From: Cytophagaceae bacterium
GTDB taxonomy: Bacteria; Bacteroidota; Bacteroidia; Cytophagales; JAIYAX01
Direction of reading: 5' to 3'
DNA length: 64,000 nucleotides
NCBI GenBank assembly: GCA_027488815.1
Contig: JAIYAX010000007.1
Coordinates: forward strand, 1 to 64,000
The first letter of the stretch is position 1; every line of letters begins with the position of its first letter. The notes under the pieces were generated by a model, which was not told the DNA's origin, did no database searches, and saw nothing but the letters and a program-made list of their open reading frames with translations. Below are positions 33,968-43,018 of the stretch, one piece after another. The position numbers and the translations under genes were made by a program.

Positions 33968-36007
33968 TTACTTTTTCAGTTTATGCTTATATCTCTTTTT
34001 TTCTTCTTTGGCACTGATCACCTCAGGCAAAAACAAATTAGTAAGGTTGGCTCCAAACGTTTTCGTGTTGTCAGACATATCCGTATCGGCAATAGAAAAA
34101 GTGGGATCGATTACAACTATTCCGTCGCTAAATGGCACCTCGATCTCAGCAAGATAGTACCGGTTAAATCCGCTCCAGCCATACCACTTGGGCAGAATGG
34201 TTCCAACGCTGTCCTTTAAAAACCAGGTGTTGGGGATGTAGAATCTCAAAGGAGCATAGGATGAATTTGCGACAACGAATTCCAAAGGCATTTGCATATC
34301 ACCATGTCTTCTGAAAAGGATCTGAAGCTTACCGTTCTCCGGATTTCTCCCAATTCTGTCGATGCCATAATCAATGCTTTTGGTGGTTTCCATCCATTGG
34401 TCAAAAAACCAACTAAGATCAGTGCGGGTATAATCAGTCATCGAACGGCGAAAATCCTCAGGATAAGGATGGCAGAACTTCCATTGGTTGAAATAGTTTT
34501 TCATGGCTTTGAAAAACATACGGTCTCCAAGCACATATTTTAAATTGTACAACATGGTTGACGTTTTAAAATAGACCTGTCCATATCCACCATCCTGACC
34601 TATAGAAGTGTTAAAGTCTGATGAATGGGTATTCAATGGAGCATCTTGACCTCCTTTGCGCATACTCAGGTAGCCATAATAGCTATCTGTGTATTTGTAA
34701 TTTACGGGGTATCCAAAATCTTTATGTATGAAAAACCCTCGCTTGGGTTGCTGCAATTCATCCATCACCCAACTGGTGAAGAATTGGGTAAATCCTTCAT
34801 CCATAGCCGCACGGTAAGTTTCGTTGCTGCCAATCATTCCATAAAACCACATGTGACCGATTTCATGTGTGAGTAGGCCACGGTTTGCCGGATAGGCACC
34901 CCCTACAAAAGTGATCATCGGGTACTCCATACCATCATTCATATCGGCTATCACGATTTTAGGCCAGGCATATTCACCGAAATAATTGTTTCCGTTTTTG
35001 ATAATGTCTCCCATAAAACCCAGGGTCTCTTTCCAGCTAAACCGTGCCACGGTTCTTGGTAATGCAACGATCTGAACCCCATTGACGATCGTATCCGCTC
35101 TGGTAAATAAAGGACTTGCAGCAAAAGCCATGTTATGAACATTGACGGCCCGCCATTTCCAGGTTCTTTTCGACCCTGTGGCTGGCAGCTTGGGCTTGAG
35201 TTGACTGGTATCCCGATAGGTTCCACTTTGCTTGATTTTAAGCAACTCAATTTCCTCATCAGTAAGGGCTTTATTGGTTGGAAGGCCGGATGCTTCCACA
35301 ATAAAATGAGAGGGGAGTGTAAGACTTAAGTCAAAGCTTCCAAAGTTGTTGTAGAACTCTTTGTCCAGGTGCTGGTCCACATTCCAGCCTCTTTGTGCAT
35401 CATAAACACAGATGCTAGGGTACCAAAAGACAGCTCCGAAAGATTTTTGCCCCATTTCTTCGATGACTTTCATTCTCCTTCGCATGTCTCCCTTGTCGAA
35501 CCAGGATTTGAAATCCATCTCAATGACCGCAGAGTCTCCGGCCAGGATGGGTGACGGGAGGATAACTTTAACAATGGAATTGTCAGGCTGAATCGACGTT
35601 TTTACGCCATTCACCCTAACGTTCCAGATGTGGGTACACTTTCCTTCTATTTCATTGCTGCCATATTTCGCCTTTCTGCCATTGTCCATCCACAAGCGGT
35701 CATAATAAGATCCGGGTTGAAATGCCTGCTGATACAAATGAAAAAAAAGCTCTTTGAGCTGATGTGGTGAATTGTTCCAGTAAGTGAGTTTGAAGGAGTT
35801 GGATTTTATCAGATTCTCCTCTGGAATAAGCTCCACATCCATCTGATAGTGAACATCTTGCTGCCAATAACCAGGGTGAGGGGGCCTGTTCTTCCAGTAA
35901 AACGGGTTTTCTGTACTTCGATACTCGTACGATTGAGCAACTGAGAAAAAACAAACGAAATTAAAAATTAGCGCTAAGCAGACTAGGCCAAGTAAAGGTT
36001 TGATCAT
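33968..36007 (-). CDS. M1-family metallopeptidase (gluzincin)
   Basis: A 679-aa exported peptidase from ATG 36007; a TTG four codons upstream is not needed. The signal peptide ends in CFFSVAQS. The zinc site is HEIGHMWF (H381, E382, H385) with the third ligand E404 in MDEGF, the HExxH-x18-E spacing of M1 aminopeptidases. NDGMEY takes the place of the GxMEN substrate motif. It follows a response regulator by 24 bp. Whether it is periplasmic or surface-bound is unclear. It has no T9SS tail. Confidence 0.9.
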   Translation of the reverse strand: MIKPLLGLVCLALIFNFVCFFSVAQSYEYRSTENPFYWKNRPPHPGYWQQDVHYQMDVELIPEENLIKSNSFKLTYWNNSPHQLKELFFHLYQQAFQPGSYYDRLWMDNGRKAKYGSNEIEGKCTHIWNVRVNGVKTSIQPDNSIVKVILPSPILAGDSAVIEMDFKSWFDKGDMRRRMKVIEEMGQKSFGAVFWYPSICVYDAQRGWNVDQHLDKEFYNNFGSFDLSLTLPSHFIVEASGLPTNKALTDEEIELLKIKQSGTYRDTSQLKPKLPATGSKRTWKWRAVNVHNMAFAASPLFTRADTIVNGVQIVALPRTVARFSWKETLGFMGDIIKNGNNYFGEYAWPKIVIADMNDGMEYPMITFVGGAYPANRGLLTHEIGHMWFYGMIGSNETYRAAMDEGFTQFFTSWVMDELQQPKRGFFIHKDFGYPVNYKYTDSYYGYLSMRKGGQDAPLNTHSSDFNTSIGQDGGYGQVYFKTSTMLYNLKYVLGDRMFFKAMKNYFNQWKFCHPYPEDFRRSMTDYTRTDLSWFFDQWMETTKSIDYGIDRIGRNPENGKLQILFRRHGDMQMPLEFVVANSSYAPLRFYIPNTWFLKDSVGTILPKWYGWSGFNRYYLAEIEVPFSDGIVVIDPTFSIADTDMSDNTKTFGANLTNLFLPEVISAKEEKKRYKHKLKK

Positions 36008-36031
36008 AGTGTCATTCAAATCCTGATAAAC

Positions 36032-36415
36032 TTACACTTTTTCGTTTTGTTCAATTCGATTTTTGTAATCCTTGATCACGGAAATCAATTCTTCAATGTA
36101 GTTTCCCTCTTTTACGATATAATCCCGAATTCCTAATTTGACGAGGTTGTGAACCACATCCCCGCTCTCCTGACCACTTACGATCACTATCTTTTGTTGG
36201 GGATTTAGCTTCATGATTTTGTTGACAATAGTTGCCCCACTGATCTCATTTGAGTCAAACAGATAGTCAAGGAAAATGATGTCAGGTTTAAGTTCTGCAT
36301 TATTTAAAGCATCTCTGTAGCTGCTGAACACAAAAACCTGATCCACATGTGGTTTAAGTCTTTGCTTAGTTACTTGAAGGTACATGGAATTGTCATCAAT
36401 CAGAAAAACAGTCAT
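36032..36415 (-). CDS. Single-domain response regulator
   Basis: A 127-aa receiver domain with no output domain: acidic pair D7-D8, phosphoacceptor D50 (DIIFLDYLFD), S80 (IVIVSGQE) and K102 (YIVKEG). It lies 14 bp after a stand-alone Hpt gene, so it is probably the phosphotransfer partner. It has no membrane or DNA-binding segment. Confidence 0.9.
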   Translation of the reverse strand: MTVFLIDDNSMYLQVTKQRLKPHVDQVFVFSSYRDALNNAELKPDIIFLDYLFDSNEISGATIVNKIMKLNPQQKIVIVSGQESGDVVHNLVKLGIRDYIVKEGNYIEELISVIKDYKNRIEQNEKV

Positions 36416-36429
36416 GTCAGCTTTTTCGA

Positions 36430-36783
36430 TTAGTCAGGATACGTCGTTTCCAAATGATTTTTTACTTCAGGAATCACCTCCTCAACAAAGTTTTCAAGCT
36501 CCTGAAACAACTGGGTGATGGCTTTTTTTTCAGGGTTGCTTCTGGCTTCAAACTCCAGTTTTCGACATAAGTCTTCTCCCTTATGCAGCTTGAGATAGCC
36601 AAAATTCGGTTTCATTTTATGCACTGTTGCAGCAAAGGTGCTCCAATTGGAGGCTTTTAAGGCCAATGAAGACTTCTGCATTTCCTCATCCAAAATCATT
36701 AAAAACATTTCGAAGAGATTTTTAGCCAATTGCTGGTCACCAAAAAGGTCGCTGTCAAGATTTGCTGGTTGAAAATGCTTCAT
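36430..36783 (-). CDS. Stand-alone histidine phosphotransfer (Hpt) protein
   Basis: A 117-aa four-helix Hpt domain. The phosphoryl site is H55 in ATVHKMKPNFGYLKL, followed by the usual Lys and Gly. The helix LCRKLEFEARS follows. No kinase is encoded nearby. It precedes the response regulator in the same operon; a -7 match lies 23 bp upstream. Confidence 0.85.
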   Translation of the reverse strand: MKHFQPANLDSDLFGDQQLAKNLFEMFLMILDEEMQKSSLALKASNWSTFAATVHKMKPNFGYLKLHKGEDLCRKLEFEARSNPEKKAITQLFQELENFVEEVIPEVKNHLETTYPD

Positions 36784-36805
36784 TCGTACAGAAGAGAAAT
36801 GCCTG

Positions 36806-36813
36806 CAAAGGTA
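36806..36813 (-). promoter_or_regulatory. Candidate -7 element of the Hpt-regulator operon
   Basis: The complement reads TACCTTTG, a full TAnnTTTG match, 23 bp before the Hpt ATG. A 16-bp palindrome (GAGAATG-N2-CATTCTC, 36857-36872) lies about 45 bp further upstream. Confidence 0.45.
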
Positions 36814-36894
36814 GCTTAGGGCTTGTGGTTTTACCTCAGGATGTAAGAATTGGGCTGAGAATGAGCATTCTCGCAGGCGAAAACTATTCCCCTG

Positions 36895-38196
36895 CTAAAG
36901 CATCTTTTTATAATAAGCAATTTGGTTTCGATAGGTTTCTTCAGTTGCCGGCCGTAAACTGTCCTTGTATTTGTAGTAGTAAACGTTCAATTTTTGAAGA
37001 ATGCTGGAAGCGATATCCATATCACCCAGTTCAAAGTGGCATTTGAGTAGACAAAGATTAACATCGAAATAGGCTTTGTCCTGCTGATAGAGCGTAACCT
37101 GATTCAAGACCTTAAGTGCCTGAGCGTAATTGCTTTCTCGGGTGAGCAAGACACCTTCTATGATCTTGAGATCATTGGGACTATCTTGATGAGCTTGTGG
37201 GGAAAGGCGTTCAAACTCTTTTCTGGCCAGCTCGGGACGTTCAGCAAGATGTTCCACAACATAGCTATGAAGTACTCCCGGATTTAGCACAGGCTTCAAC
37301 GAAAGCAGCTGTTGGTAGTAGTGGTCTTTTTTTATAGGATCTATTTTGTCGGAGACGATAAGGCATACCATCAGATTGTACTTTTCCTGAGCCGTGGCCT
37401 CTTCCAGATGTTTTGACAATAGTCGCTCTATGGACTCATTGAACTCGCCCTTGTCAAGACCGGCTTGCCCGTCAATGATGTCGAGAATGAGTGTTTTATG
37501 CAAAAGGGGAAGGTCGTCATCATCAAGCATTTGAAAGTACTCTTCAATACCCAAAAACTTGGGCTTGAATGCACCGGGGCCATCTTTTTGCAGGGTGTCA
37601 GCCTCAATTTTATGTGCCGCCTTCAGAGTGAAGTCAAAAAAGATACATTGTTGCTTGTATTGATTTCTGATCAGTTTTTCAGCGGGAACTAGCAAGAGGT
37701 AGTTTTCCTGAATGGCATTGGGCCGGTAGTTTTTTTCCTGATAGTACTTGTAGTAAAAAAACTTACGCAACTCATTGAGGTAGTCAATCGAAAATGACCT
37801 GAGCGTGCCAATGACACTTTGGGAGTCCAATAACTGAAAGAGGTCCTCCAGTTCTTCCCGATAATCATCCATCAGGTTGATTTCACGAAGATACCTTAGC
37901 AATTGAACCTTTTTTATTCGCTCCAGGTGCTGCTCTTCGGGCAAGATTTCATCGAGGATAAACTTCTCCAGAATTTTCCGCAGGTCATACAATTTACGAT
38001 AACCATTAGCATCGTTCAGATGCTCCCATTCATCTGTATTCTGCTCCTGAAATGCGGATTTTCTTAATTGATCACAAAGCTCGGCGATGGAGCTATAGTT
38101 TCTCTCTGACTGGTATTGAAGGTATCGTTTGAACCTGGTGTACTCGTTCTTCTTTAGCCCTTGCAGCAGCTTACTCAGGTACCTTGACTGATTCAT
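36895..38196 (-). CDS. Hypothetical alpha-helical, TPR-like protein
   Basis: A 433-aa soluble protein, helical throughout, with paired amphipathic helices in the C-terminal half (LRDKAYFDVNLCLLKCHFELGDMDIASSIL type units) that look like TPR/SEL1 repeats. No catalytic motif. It starts immediately after the DnaJ/TPR gene stop (TAAATG), so it is translated with it. Role unknown; a chaperone-associated scaffold is a guess. Confidence 0.7.
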   Translation of the reverse strand: MNQSRYLSKLLQGLKKNEYTRFKRYLQYQSERNYSSIAELCDQLRKSAFQEQNTDEWEHLNDANGYRKLYDLRKILEKFILDEILPEEQHLERIKKVQLLRYLREINLMDDYREELEDLFQLLDSQSVIGTLRSFSIDYLNELRKFFYYKYYQEKNYRPNAIQENYLLLVPAEKLIRNQYKQQCIFFDFTLKAAHKIEADTLQKDGPGAFKPKFLGIEEYFQMLDDDDLPLLHKTLILDIIDGQAGLDKGEFNESIERLLSKHLEEATAQEKYNLMVCLIVSDKIDPIKKDHYYQQLLSLKPVLNPGVLHSYVVEHLAERPELARKEFERLSPQAHQDSPNDLKIIEGVLLTRESNYAQALKVLNQVTLYQQDKAYFDVNLCLLKCHFELGDMDIASSILQKLNVYYYKYKDSLRPATEETYRNQIAYYKKML

Positions 38197-39309
38197 TTAG
38201 TTCTCTTCACAATGTTTCCTAATCAGTTGAGCTGCTCTGTCGCTTCCCTGCCTTGATGCCATTGTCCAGGAGTGGCAAGCCGAGTCTTGTAATTGTATGG
38301 CCATGAATGCATCTCCCTGATACAACCAGGCTTCGGTATACGTAGGATTGATGGTCAGCAGGGATTGAAAATGGTGAATGGCGGCTTGTTCTTTTTTCAA
38401 GTGCAAAAGGCTGTATGCTTTTCCAAAAATAGCATTTTCGAAACCAGGTCTGCTGACCAGGGCAGAGTCAAAACAAGCCAGCCCCTTTTGGTAATCATCC
38501 TGAAAGATGGAGTAAAGCTCTCCTAGGGCATACCATGCACTATCATAAGCCGGTCTTTTTTGAAGGCTTAAGCCAAGGAATTCCTTTGCTTTATCCCAAT
38601 TGTTGACCGACAAGTAGCAAAGCCCAAGATAGTAGCAAAGCAAGGCAGAAGTGTCCTCATCAGCTTCCATCGCTTTGTTAAAATCAGAAAGTGCAGCTGC
38701 CCTGTCCCCAATTACTTCGTAGCGTATGATGCCTCGCTCGGTAAAGGCTTCTGCATGTTTAGGATCAAAATAGATGACTTCGGTGTAATGCATCAAGGCC
38801 TGAAGGTAATTTCCATTCCGATTTTCTTTCTGGGCCTCAACCAGCTTTTTAGCAGCCTGGTCTTTGTTCATAAACCAGAAAAAACTCAGTGACAAACCGA
38901 TCACCAGCAGCAGTCCGAGAAATGCGTATAAAAAGTACCTTAGCTGATCCCTACTGCTTTTTTCAGCTGCCTTTTCTCTGCTTTTCGCTTTTTCCGTTTT
39001 GGAAGCTGAACTTGTACCTGCTCCGGAAGTAGAAGTGCCCTGAGGAGTTGATTGAGTTGGTGGGGGTTTAGGTTTTGTTTTAACAACAGAGTTGCCTGTT
39101 GAAAGCCGCAGATCGTACTTTTTCCTTTTCTCAGGGTTGGACAAGACCTGATAGGCCTCGTTGATTTTTTTGAAATGCTCTTCCATCGCCTTGTTGCCAC
39201 CGGTTTTATCAGGGTGGTATTTTACAGCAAGAGCCTTATACGCAGATTTTATCTCGTCCTGACCGGCAGTAGGCTTGACGCCAAGTAATTGGTAATACGT
39301 GAACGACAT
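38197..39309 (-). CDS. DnaJ-domain protein with membrane helix and TPR repeats
   Basis: A 370-aa protein. Residues 1-65 are a J domain with the HPD motif (KYHPDKTGG). A Ser/Thr/Pro linker (about residues 75-115) leads to one membrane helix ([21 protein letters not shown], about 128-149). Residues 150-365 hold about five TPR units ([25 protein letters not shown] and others). It probably recruits a DnaK to the membrane. The stop overlaps the preceding gene by one base (TAATG). Confidence 0.88.
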   Translation of the reverse strand: MSFTYYQLLGVKPTAGQDEIKSAYKALAVKYHPDKTGGNKAMEEHFKKINEAYQVLSNPEKRKKYDLRLSTGNSVVKTKPKPPPTQSTPQGTSTSGAGTSSASKTEKAKSREKAAEKSSRDQLRYFLYAFLGLLLVIGLSLSFFWFMNKDQAAKKLVEAQKENRNGNYLQALMHYTEVIYFDPKHAEAFTERGIIRYEVIGDRAAALSDFNKAMEADEDTSALLCYYLGLCYLSVNNWDKAKEFLGLSLQKRPAYDSAWYALGELYSIFQDDYQKGLACFDSALVSRPGFENAIFGKAYSLLHLKKEQAAIHHFQSLLTINPTYTEAWLYQGDAFMAIQLQDSACHSWTMASRQGSDRAAQLIRKHCEEN

Positions 39310-40361
39310 TACTTTAAATCCAGCAGGGCGGATATTTTGTAAAAAAGCTCAGTATTGTCGTACAGTCCAATGAACTGTTTGGCTCCGGGGCCATAAGCAA
39401 AGACGGGCACCATCACTCCCGTATGTTGGCCTGTGGTAAAAGCTCCTTCTACCGTTTTCTTTTCCAAATTTCCATTCTGTAGGGCAAAGCCTCCTGTCTC
39501 ATGATCTGCCGTGATGATCAGCAAGGTTTCTGGATTTTTTTGAGCAAAAGCCAGGGCTTCTCCGATGGCATCGTCAAAGTCAATCATTTCTGAACTGATG
39601 TATTGGGCATCATTGGCATGCCCGCCCCAGTCGATCTGTGAGCCTTCAACCATCAGAAAAAAACCCTTTTTGCCTTTTGAAAGCAGCCCCAGGCTATGTG
39701 CGGTCGCATCCTTTAGCATGGAACCTCTGCCTTCACTAACTTTAAGCAAGCCATTATCTGCCAGAAAACATGCAAGCTTGCCTTGGGAAATGCTGCTGCA
39801 TTCTTCCCAATTGTTTTTTACCTGATAGCCTTTGCTTCCCAATTCCTGAAGCAGGTTTCTCTGATCGCTGCGATTTCTGAAATACTTTCTGCCACCACCT
39901 ATAAACACATCGATATCGGTTTTAAGAAAATCCAATGCAATGGCCTCATGCATCTCCCTGTTGGGAACATGGGCAATAAAGCTTGCAGGGGTAGCATGGG
40001 TGATGCTACTGGTGGCCACCAATCCCGTTGCTTTCCCCTTTTTTTCGCAAAGTTCCAGCAATGTGGGTTGAGGCTTTTCAGCAGCATCTACTCCAATGGC
40101 TCCGTTTTTGGCTTTTTTACCGATGGCAATGGCCGTTGCGCCTGCCCCGCTGTCAGTGATGAAATCATCCGCAGCATGGGTAAAACTAAAACCGATGGCA
40201 GAGCATTTTTCCAAATGAAGCGGAGCTCCTTTGGTAATTCGGCCTGACTGTATTTGGGCAACGCCCATGCCGTCTCCAATCATTAAAATGATGCTTTTGG
40301 GCTTCTGAGCCTGAGAAAAAAGGGACAAGGGCAGGATGAAAAGAAACAAATATCTGTTCAT
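39309..40361 (-). CDS. Secreted alkaline phosphatase (PhoA-type fold)
   Basis: A 350-aa enzyme with a signal peptide (to about residue 19). [11 protein letters not shown] binds a metal, [13 protein letters not shown] carries the nucleophile Ser, [10 protein letters not shown] and [12 protein letters not shown] carry the zinc ligands. The H/D set is intact, so it is likely active as a phosphomonoesterase. It is co-translated with dprA upstream and the DnaJ gene downstream, an unexpected mix of functions. Confidence 0.9.
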   Translation of the reverse strand: MNRYLFLFILPLSLFSQAQKPKSIILMIGDGMGVAQIQSGRITKGAPLHLEKCSAIGFSFTHAADDFITDSGAGATAIAIGKKAKNGAIGVDAAEKPQPTLLELCEKKGKATGLVATSSITHATPASFIAHVPNREMHEAIALDFLKTDIDVFIGGGRKYFRNRSDQRNLLQELGSKGYQVKNNWEECSSISQGKLACFLADNGLLKVSEGRGSMLKDATAHSLGLLSKGKKGFFLMVEGSQIDWGGHANDAQYISSEMIDFDDAIGEALAFAQKNPETLLIITADHETGGFALQNGNLEKKTVEGAFTTGQHTGVMVPVFAYGPGAKQFIGLYDNTELFYKISALLDLK

Positions 40362-41473
40362 GAGAGGGTGTATTTTTTACCGGGTAATGATTTTACCCAT
40401 CCATTAAATTCAAGATGGAGCAGAATTGAAGCCAGGCGGCTCATCTCGATCCGGCTAAGAAATCCGAGTTGATCAATGAGCACAGTACCGTGTTTCTCCA
40501 ATAGTTCATACACGGCCTGCTGCTCCGGATCAAGATCATTTGGCTTGGTCTTTTTATGTTTTTGCTGGCTTTTCTTATCGGTCAACCAGCCCATATTGGA
40601 GGCTAACTCGGTAACTGTGGTGAAAACCCTGGCTTCATGGTTACTGATGAGTTGCAGGCATCCGCTGCTGTAGGTTTTACCCAAATCACCCGGCACAGCA
40701 TACACCTCTTTGTTAAAATCATTGGCAAAGCGGGCCGTGATCAGGGCTCCTCCTTTCTCAGCAGCTTCCACCACGATCAACACATCCGAAAGGGCAGCGA
40801 TAATCCGGTTTCTGGCAGGGAATTGAGCTGGCATGGGCTTTGTTCCGGGTGGATACTCACTGATCATGCCTCCGTTTTCTTCCATCTGACGGGCGATGCT
40901 GGTGTGTACGGATGGATATACCCGGTCAGGACCGGCAGCTGACACTCCGATGGTGGATAAACCATGTTGTAAGGCAGATTTATGGGCGGCAATGTCAATC
41001 CCATACGCCAATCCGCTGATGATCTGGGCTTCATGCACTGCCAGTTCAGCTACAATTTGCTCCGTAACTGATTTTCCATACTCTGTGGCACTTCTTGTTC
41101 CTACCACACCCACTGTTTTTTCTGCTTCCCAGGGAATGTTGCCTTTTGCATAAAACAGCATCGGGGCCTCCATAATTGATTTTAAGCGGGAGGGGTATTG
41201 CTCATCGAGGTAGGAGTGAAGCTGTATTCCTTTGGCGGCACATTGCTTCAAAACCAAATCGGCTTTTTCAAAAGCACTGGAGCCAATGATGAGTTGAGCA
41301 ATAGATTCCCCAACCCCCGGTACCTTCAACAATTTTCCTTTGTTGGCTTTCAGCACTGCCCCCGGGCTGCCCAGGTAACTTATCAGGGTTTTGGCTGTCA
41401 CTGGGCCGATTCCCTCGATCAGAGAAAGGCTCAGCACATCTAAAAGTTCTTGCGAAACGGATTTGGGGTTCAC
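40358..41473 (-). CDS. dprA: DNA-processing protein DprA
   Basis: A 371-aa protein from a GTG start that overlaps the MerR gene stop (GTGA). Residues 1-75 form a helix-hairpin-helix/SAM-like part (IGPVTAKTLISYLGSPG). The Rossmann core shows VGTRSATEYGKSV, ISGLAYGIDIAAHKSAL, FPARNRIIAALSD and KGGALITA. The C-terminal winged helix (DQLGFLSRIEMSRLASILLHLE) follows. It loads RecA on incoming single-stranded DNA in natural transformation. The ALP gene starts inside its stop codon. Confidence 0.93.
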   Translation of the reverse strand: MNPKSVSQELLDVLSLSLIEGIGPVTAKTLISYLGSPGAVLKANKGKLLKVPGVGESIAQLIIGSSAFEKADLVLKQCAAKGIQLHSYLDEQYPSRLKSIMEAPMLFYAKGNIPWEAEKTVGVVGTRSATEYGKSVTEQIVAELAVHEAQIISGLAYGIDIAAHKSALQHGLSTIGVSAAGPDRVYPSVHTSIARQMEENGGMISEYPPGTKPMPAQFPARNRIIAALSDVLIVVEAAEKGGALITARFANDFNKEVYAVPGDLGKTYSSGCLQLISNHEARVFTTVTELASNMGWLTDKKSQQKHKKTKPNDLDPEQQAVYELLEKHGTVLIDQLGFLSRIEMSRLASILLHLEFNGWVKSLPGKKYTLS

Positions 41474-41814
41474 GGCAGCTGATCTTTCATTTGTTGAAGA
41501 AAGCCCTTCATCTCTTTGAGCTCTTCCATCAGCTTAACTTTTTCCAGTCCGATTTTGTGCTCCTTTTTCAGGTATTCGTTGGCTCCGGCTATGGTATAGC
41601 CTTTTTCTTTAAGTAAGTGTTTGATCAGACGTAAATGTTCAATGTCCTCCTCGGTAAACTGTCGGCTACCTCTGCTGTTTTTTTTTGGCTTGAGCACCTG
41701 GATCTCTTTCTCCCAAAACCGTATGACCGATGTAGCCAATTGCAGCATTTCTGCTACTTCTCCAATGGAATAGTAAAGTCGCTTGGGTTCTTCCTCCTCC
41801 AATAGGCTGCTCAT
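41470..41814 (-). CDS. MerR-family transcriptional regulator
   Basis: A 114-aa regulator from ATG 41814. YSIGEVAEMLQLATSVIRFWEKEIQVLKPKKNSRGSRQF is a MerR winged helix-turn-helix, and a C-terminal coiled-coil dimerisation helix ends the protein. There is no metal-binding cysteine set. It is first in the dprA operon. The -7 box TATATTTG ends at 41821, seven bases before the ATG, so the mRNA may be leaderless. Confidence 0.9.
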   Translation of the reverse strand: MSSLLEEEEPKRLYYSIGEVAEMLQLATSVIRFWEKEIQVLKPKKNSRGSRQFTEEDIEHLRLIKHLLKEKGYTIAGANEYLKKEHKIGLEKVKLMEELKEMKGFLQQMKDQLP

Positions 41815-41820
41815 GATGCA

Positions 41821-41828
41821 CAAATATA
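41821..41828 (-). promoter_or_regulatory. Candidate -7 promoter element of merR-dprA operon
   Basis: The complement reads TATATTTG. No TTG at -33 was seen. The position predicts transcription starting at or next to the ATG. Confidence 0.5.
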
Positions 41829-41894
41829 ATCACTTGGTACAAGCCTTAAAGCCTTACCTGCATGACGATATATTATGTTGCTGATTGACAGGGA

Positions 41895-42884
41895 CTAATG
41901 TCCTCCACCAAGGGATTGGTTTTCTACTGATGCCAGCTCGAGTATTTTCTCAAACTCCTCTGGGCTCAGGTCATTGTAAAAATGATAAACCGGGTTCACC
42001 TTTACCCCATTTTTAATGATCTCGTAGTGTAAATGCGGCGAGGTTGACAAGCCTGTGCTTCCAACATACCCGATGATTTCGCCACGCTTCACCCTTTGTC
42101 CTTTTCGTACGGCACTTCGCTCCATGTGCGCATAAAGACTTGAATAGCCAAAACCATGATCGATGGTGACGCAGCGTCCGTATCCTGAAAAGGGATTGTT
42201 CTCCACTTCATCCACCACCCCATCGCCTGTCGAGTAGATCGGTGTGCCCTTAGGAGCGGTAAAGTCAATGCCTGAGTGAAACTTTTTCACTTTGTAAATC
42301 GGGTGAATTCTCATGCCAAAACCCGAAGCCAGGCGGGTAAGTTGGTCGTTGCTTACTGGTTGAATGGCAGGAATGCTTGCCCATAGCTTTTCCTTGTTCT
42401 TGGCCATCAGTATCAACTCATCATGACTTTTGGTTTGGATATAGAGTTTACGACGGATTTGATCGACCTTGTTCAAGGACTCCAGAATGATTTCTTCCTG
42501 ACTTAACCCTTTTTGTAGGAGGTCTGCATATCGTTGTGAGCCTCCAGTGCCGGCGTTTCGTATCGATGAGGCGATGGGCTCGGCTTCAAAAATGACCCTG
42601 TAAATATTGTCATCCCGCTTTTGTAAGTGATTGATCATCGCATCGGCTTCAGACATGCGCTGCTCCAACAAGCTGTAGTAAAATTTCATTTCCTCATTCT
42701 CTCGCCTCAGGTTGGCTTCAATGGGAGACTCGAAGTATATGCTGTGAACGTAAAACAGGACAAAAGCAAGCAGTAAAGAAATCACCAAAAAACCCCCGAT
42801 ATTGATCAGGTAATCAGAAAAGCTGCTCCGAATACGCTCATACTTGCACGTATCCGTGTCGTAATAATATCGTATCTTTGCCAT
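41895..42884 (-). CDS. M23-family peptidoglycan endopeptidase
   Basis: A 329-aa protein. One N-terminal membrane helix (about residues 31-48) is followed by a coiled-coil (about 60-160) and an LytM/M23 domain (about 200-295). The zinc ligands are visible as HSGIDFTAP (H-x3-D) and HLHYEI (H-x-H), with SSLYAHM. The layout matches divisome-linked factors such as MepM or EnvC-like cell-wall hydrolases. It is transcribed away from alaS. Confidence 0.92.
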   Translation of the reverse strand: MAKIRYYYDTDTCKYERIRSSFSDYLINIGGFLVISLLLAFVLFYVHSIYFESPIEANLRRENEEMKFYYSLLEQRMSEADAMINHLQKRDDNIYRVIFEAEPIASSIRNAGTGGSQRYADLLQKGLSQEEIILESLNKVDQIRRKLYIQTKSHDELILMAKNKEKLWASIPAIQPVSNDQLTRLASGFGMRIHPIYKVKKFHSGIDFTAPKGTPIYSTGDGVVDEVENNPFSGYGRCVTIDHGFGYSSLYAHMERSAVRKGQRVKRGEIIGYVGSTGLSTSPHLHYEIIKNGVKVNPVYHFYNDLSPEEFEKILELASVENQSLGGGH

Positions 42885-42955
42885 TCTTTAGTTTTGCTCC
42901 CTTTGTTTAAGATGAATTTAGAAGCACCCTTACCCTATTTGGTAAAAGCTGACCG

Positions 42956-42987
42956 CAAATATACCACTAAAGAGCCTCACATTCAAA
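42956..42987 (-). promoter_or_regulatory. Promoter of the M23 peptidase gene
   Basis: On the reverse strand TTTG (42984-42987) and TATATTTG (42956-42963) are 20 bp apart, a full match to the Bacteroidota pattern; transcription would start near 42949, giving a leader of about 65 nt. Confidence 0.75.
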
Positions 42988-43018
42988 TTTTTAGCTAAAA
43001 GGTGTAGTCCAACTCTTC

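Noticed and set aside
39783-40247. Open frame of 154 codons on the forward strand inside the alkaline phosphatase gene
   Set aside because: The reverse-strand phosphatase keeps all its metal motifs over this stretch; the forward frame is Cys/Phe-rich antisense.
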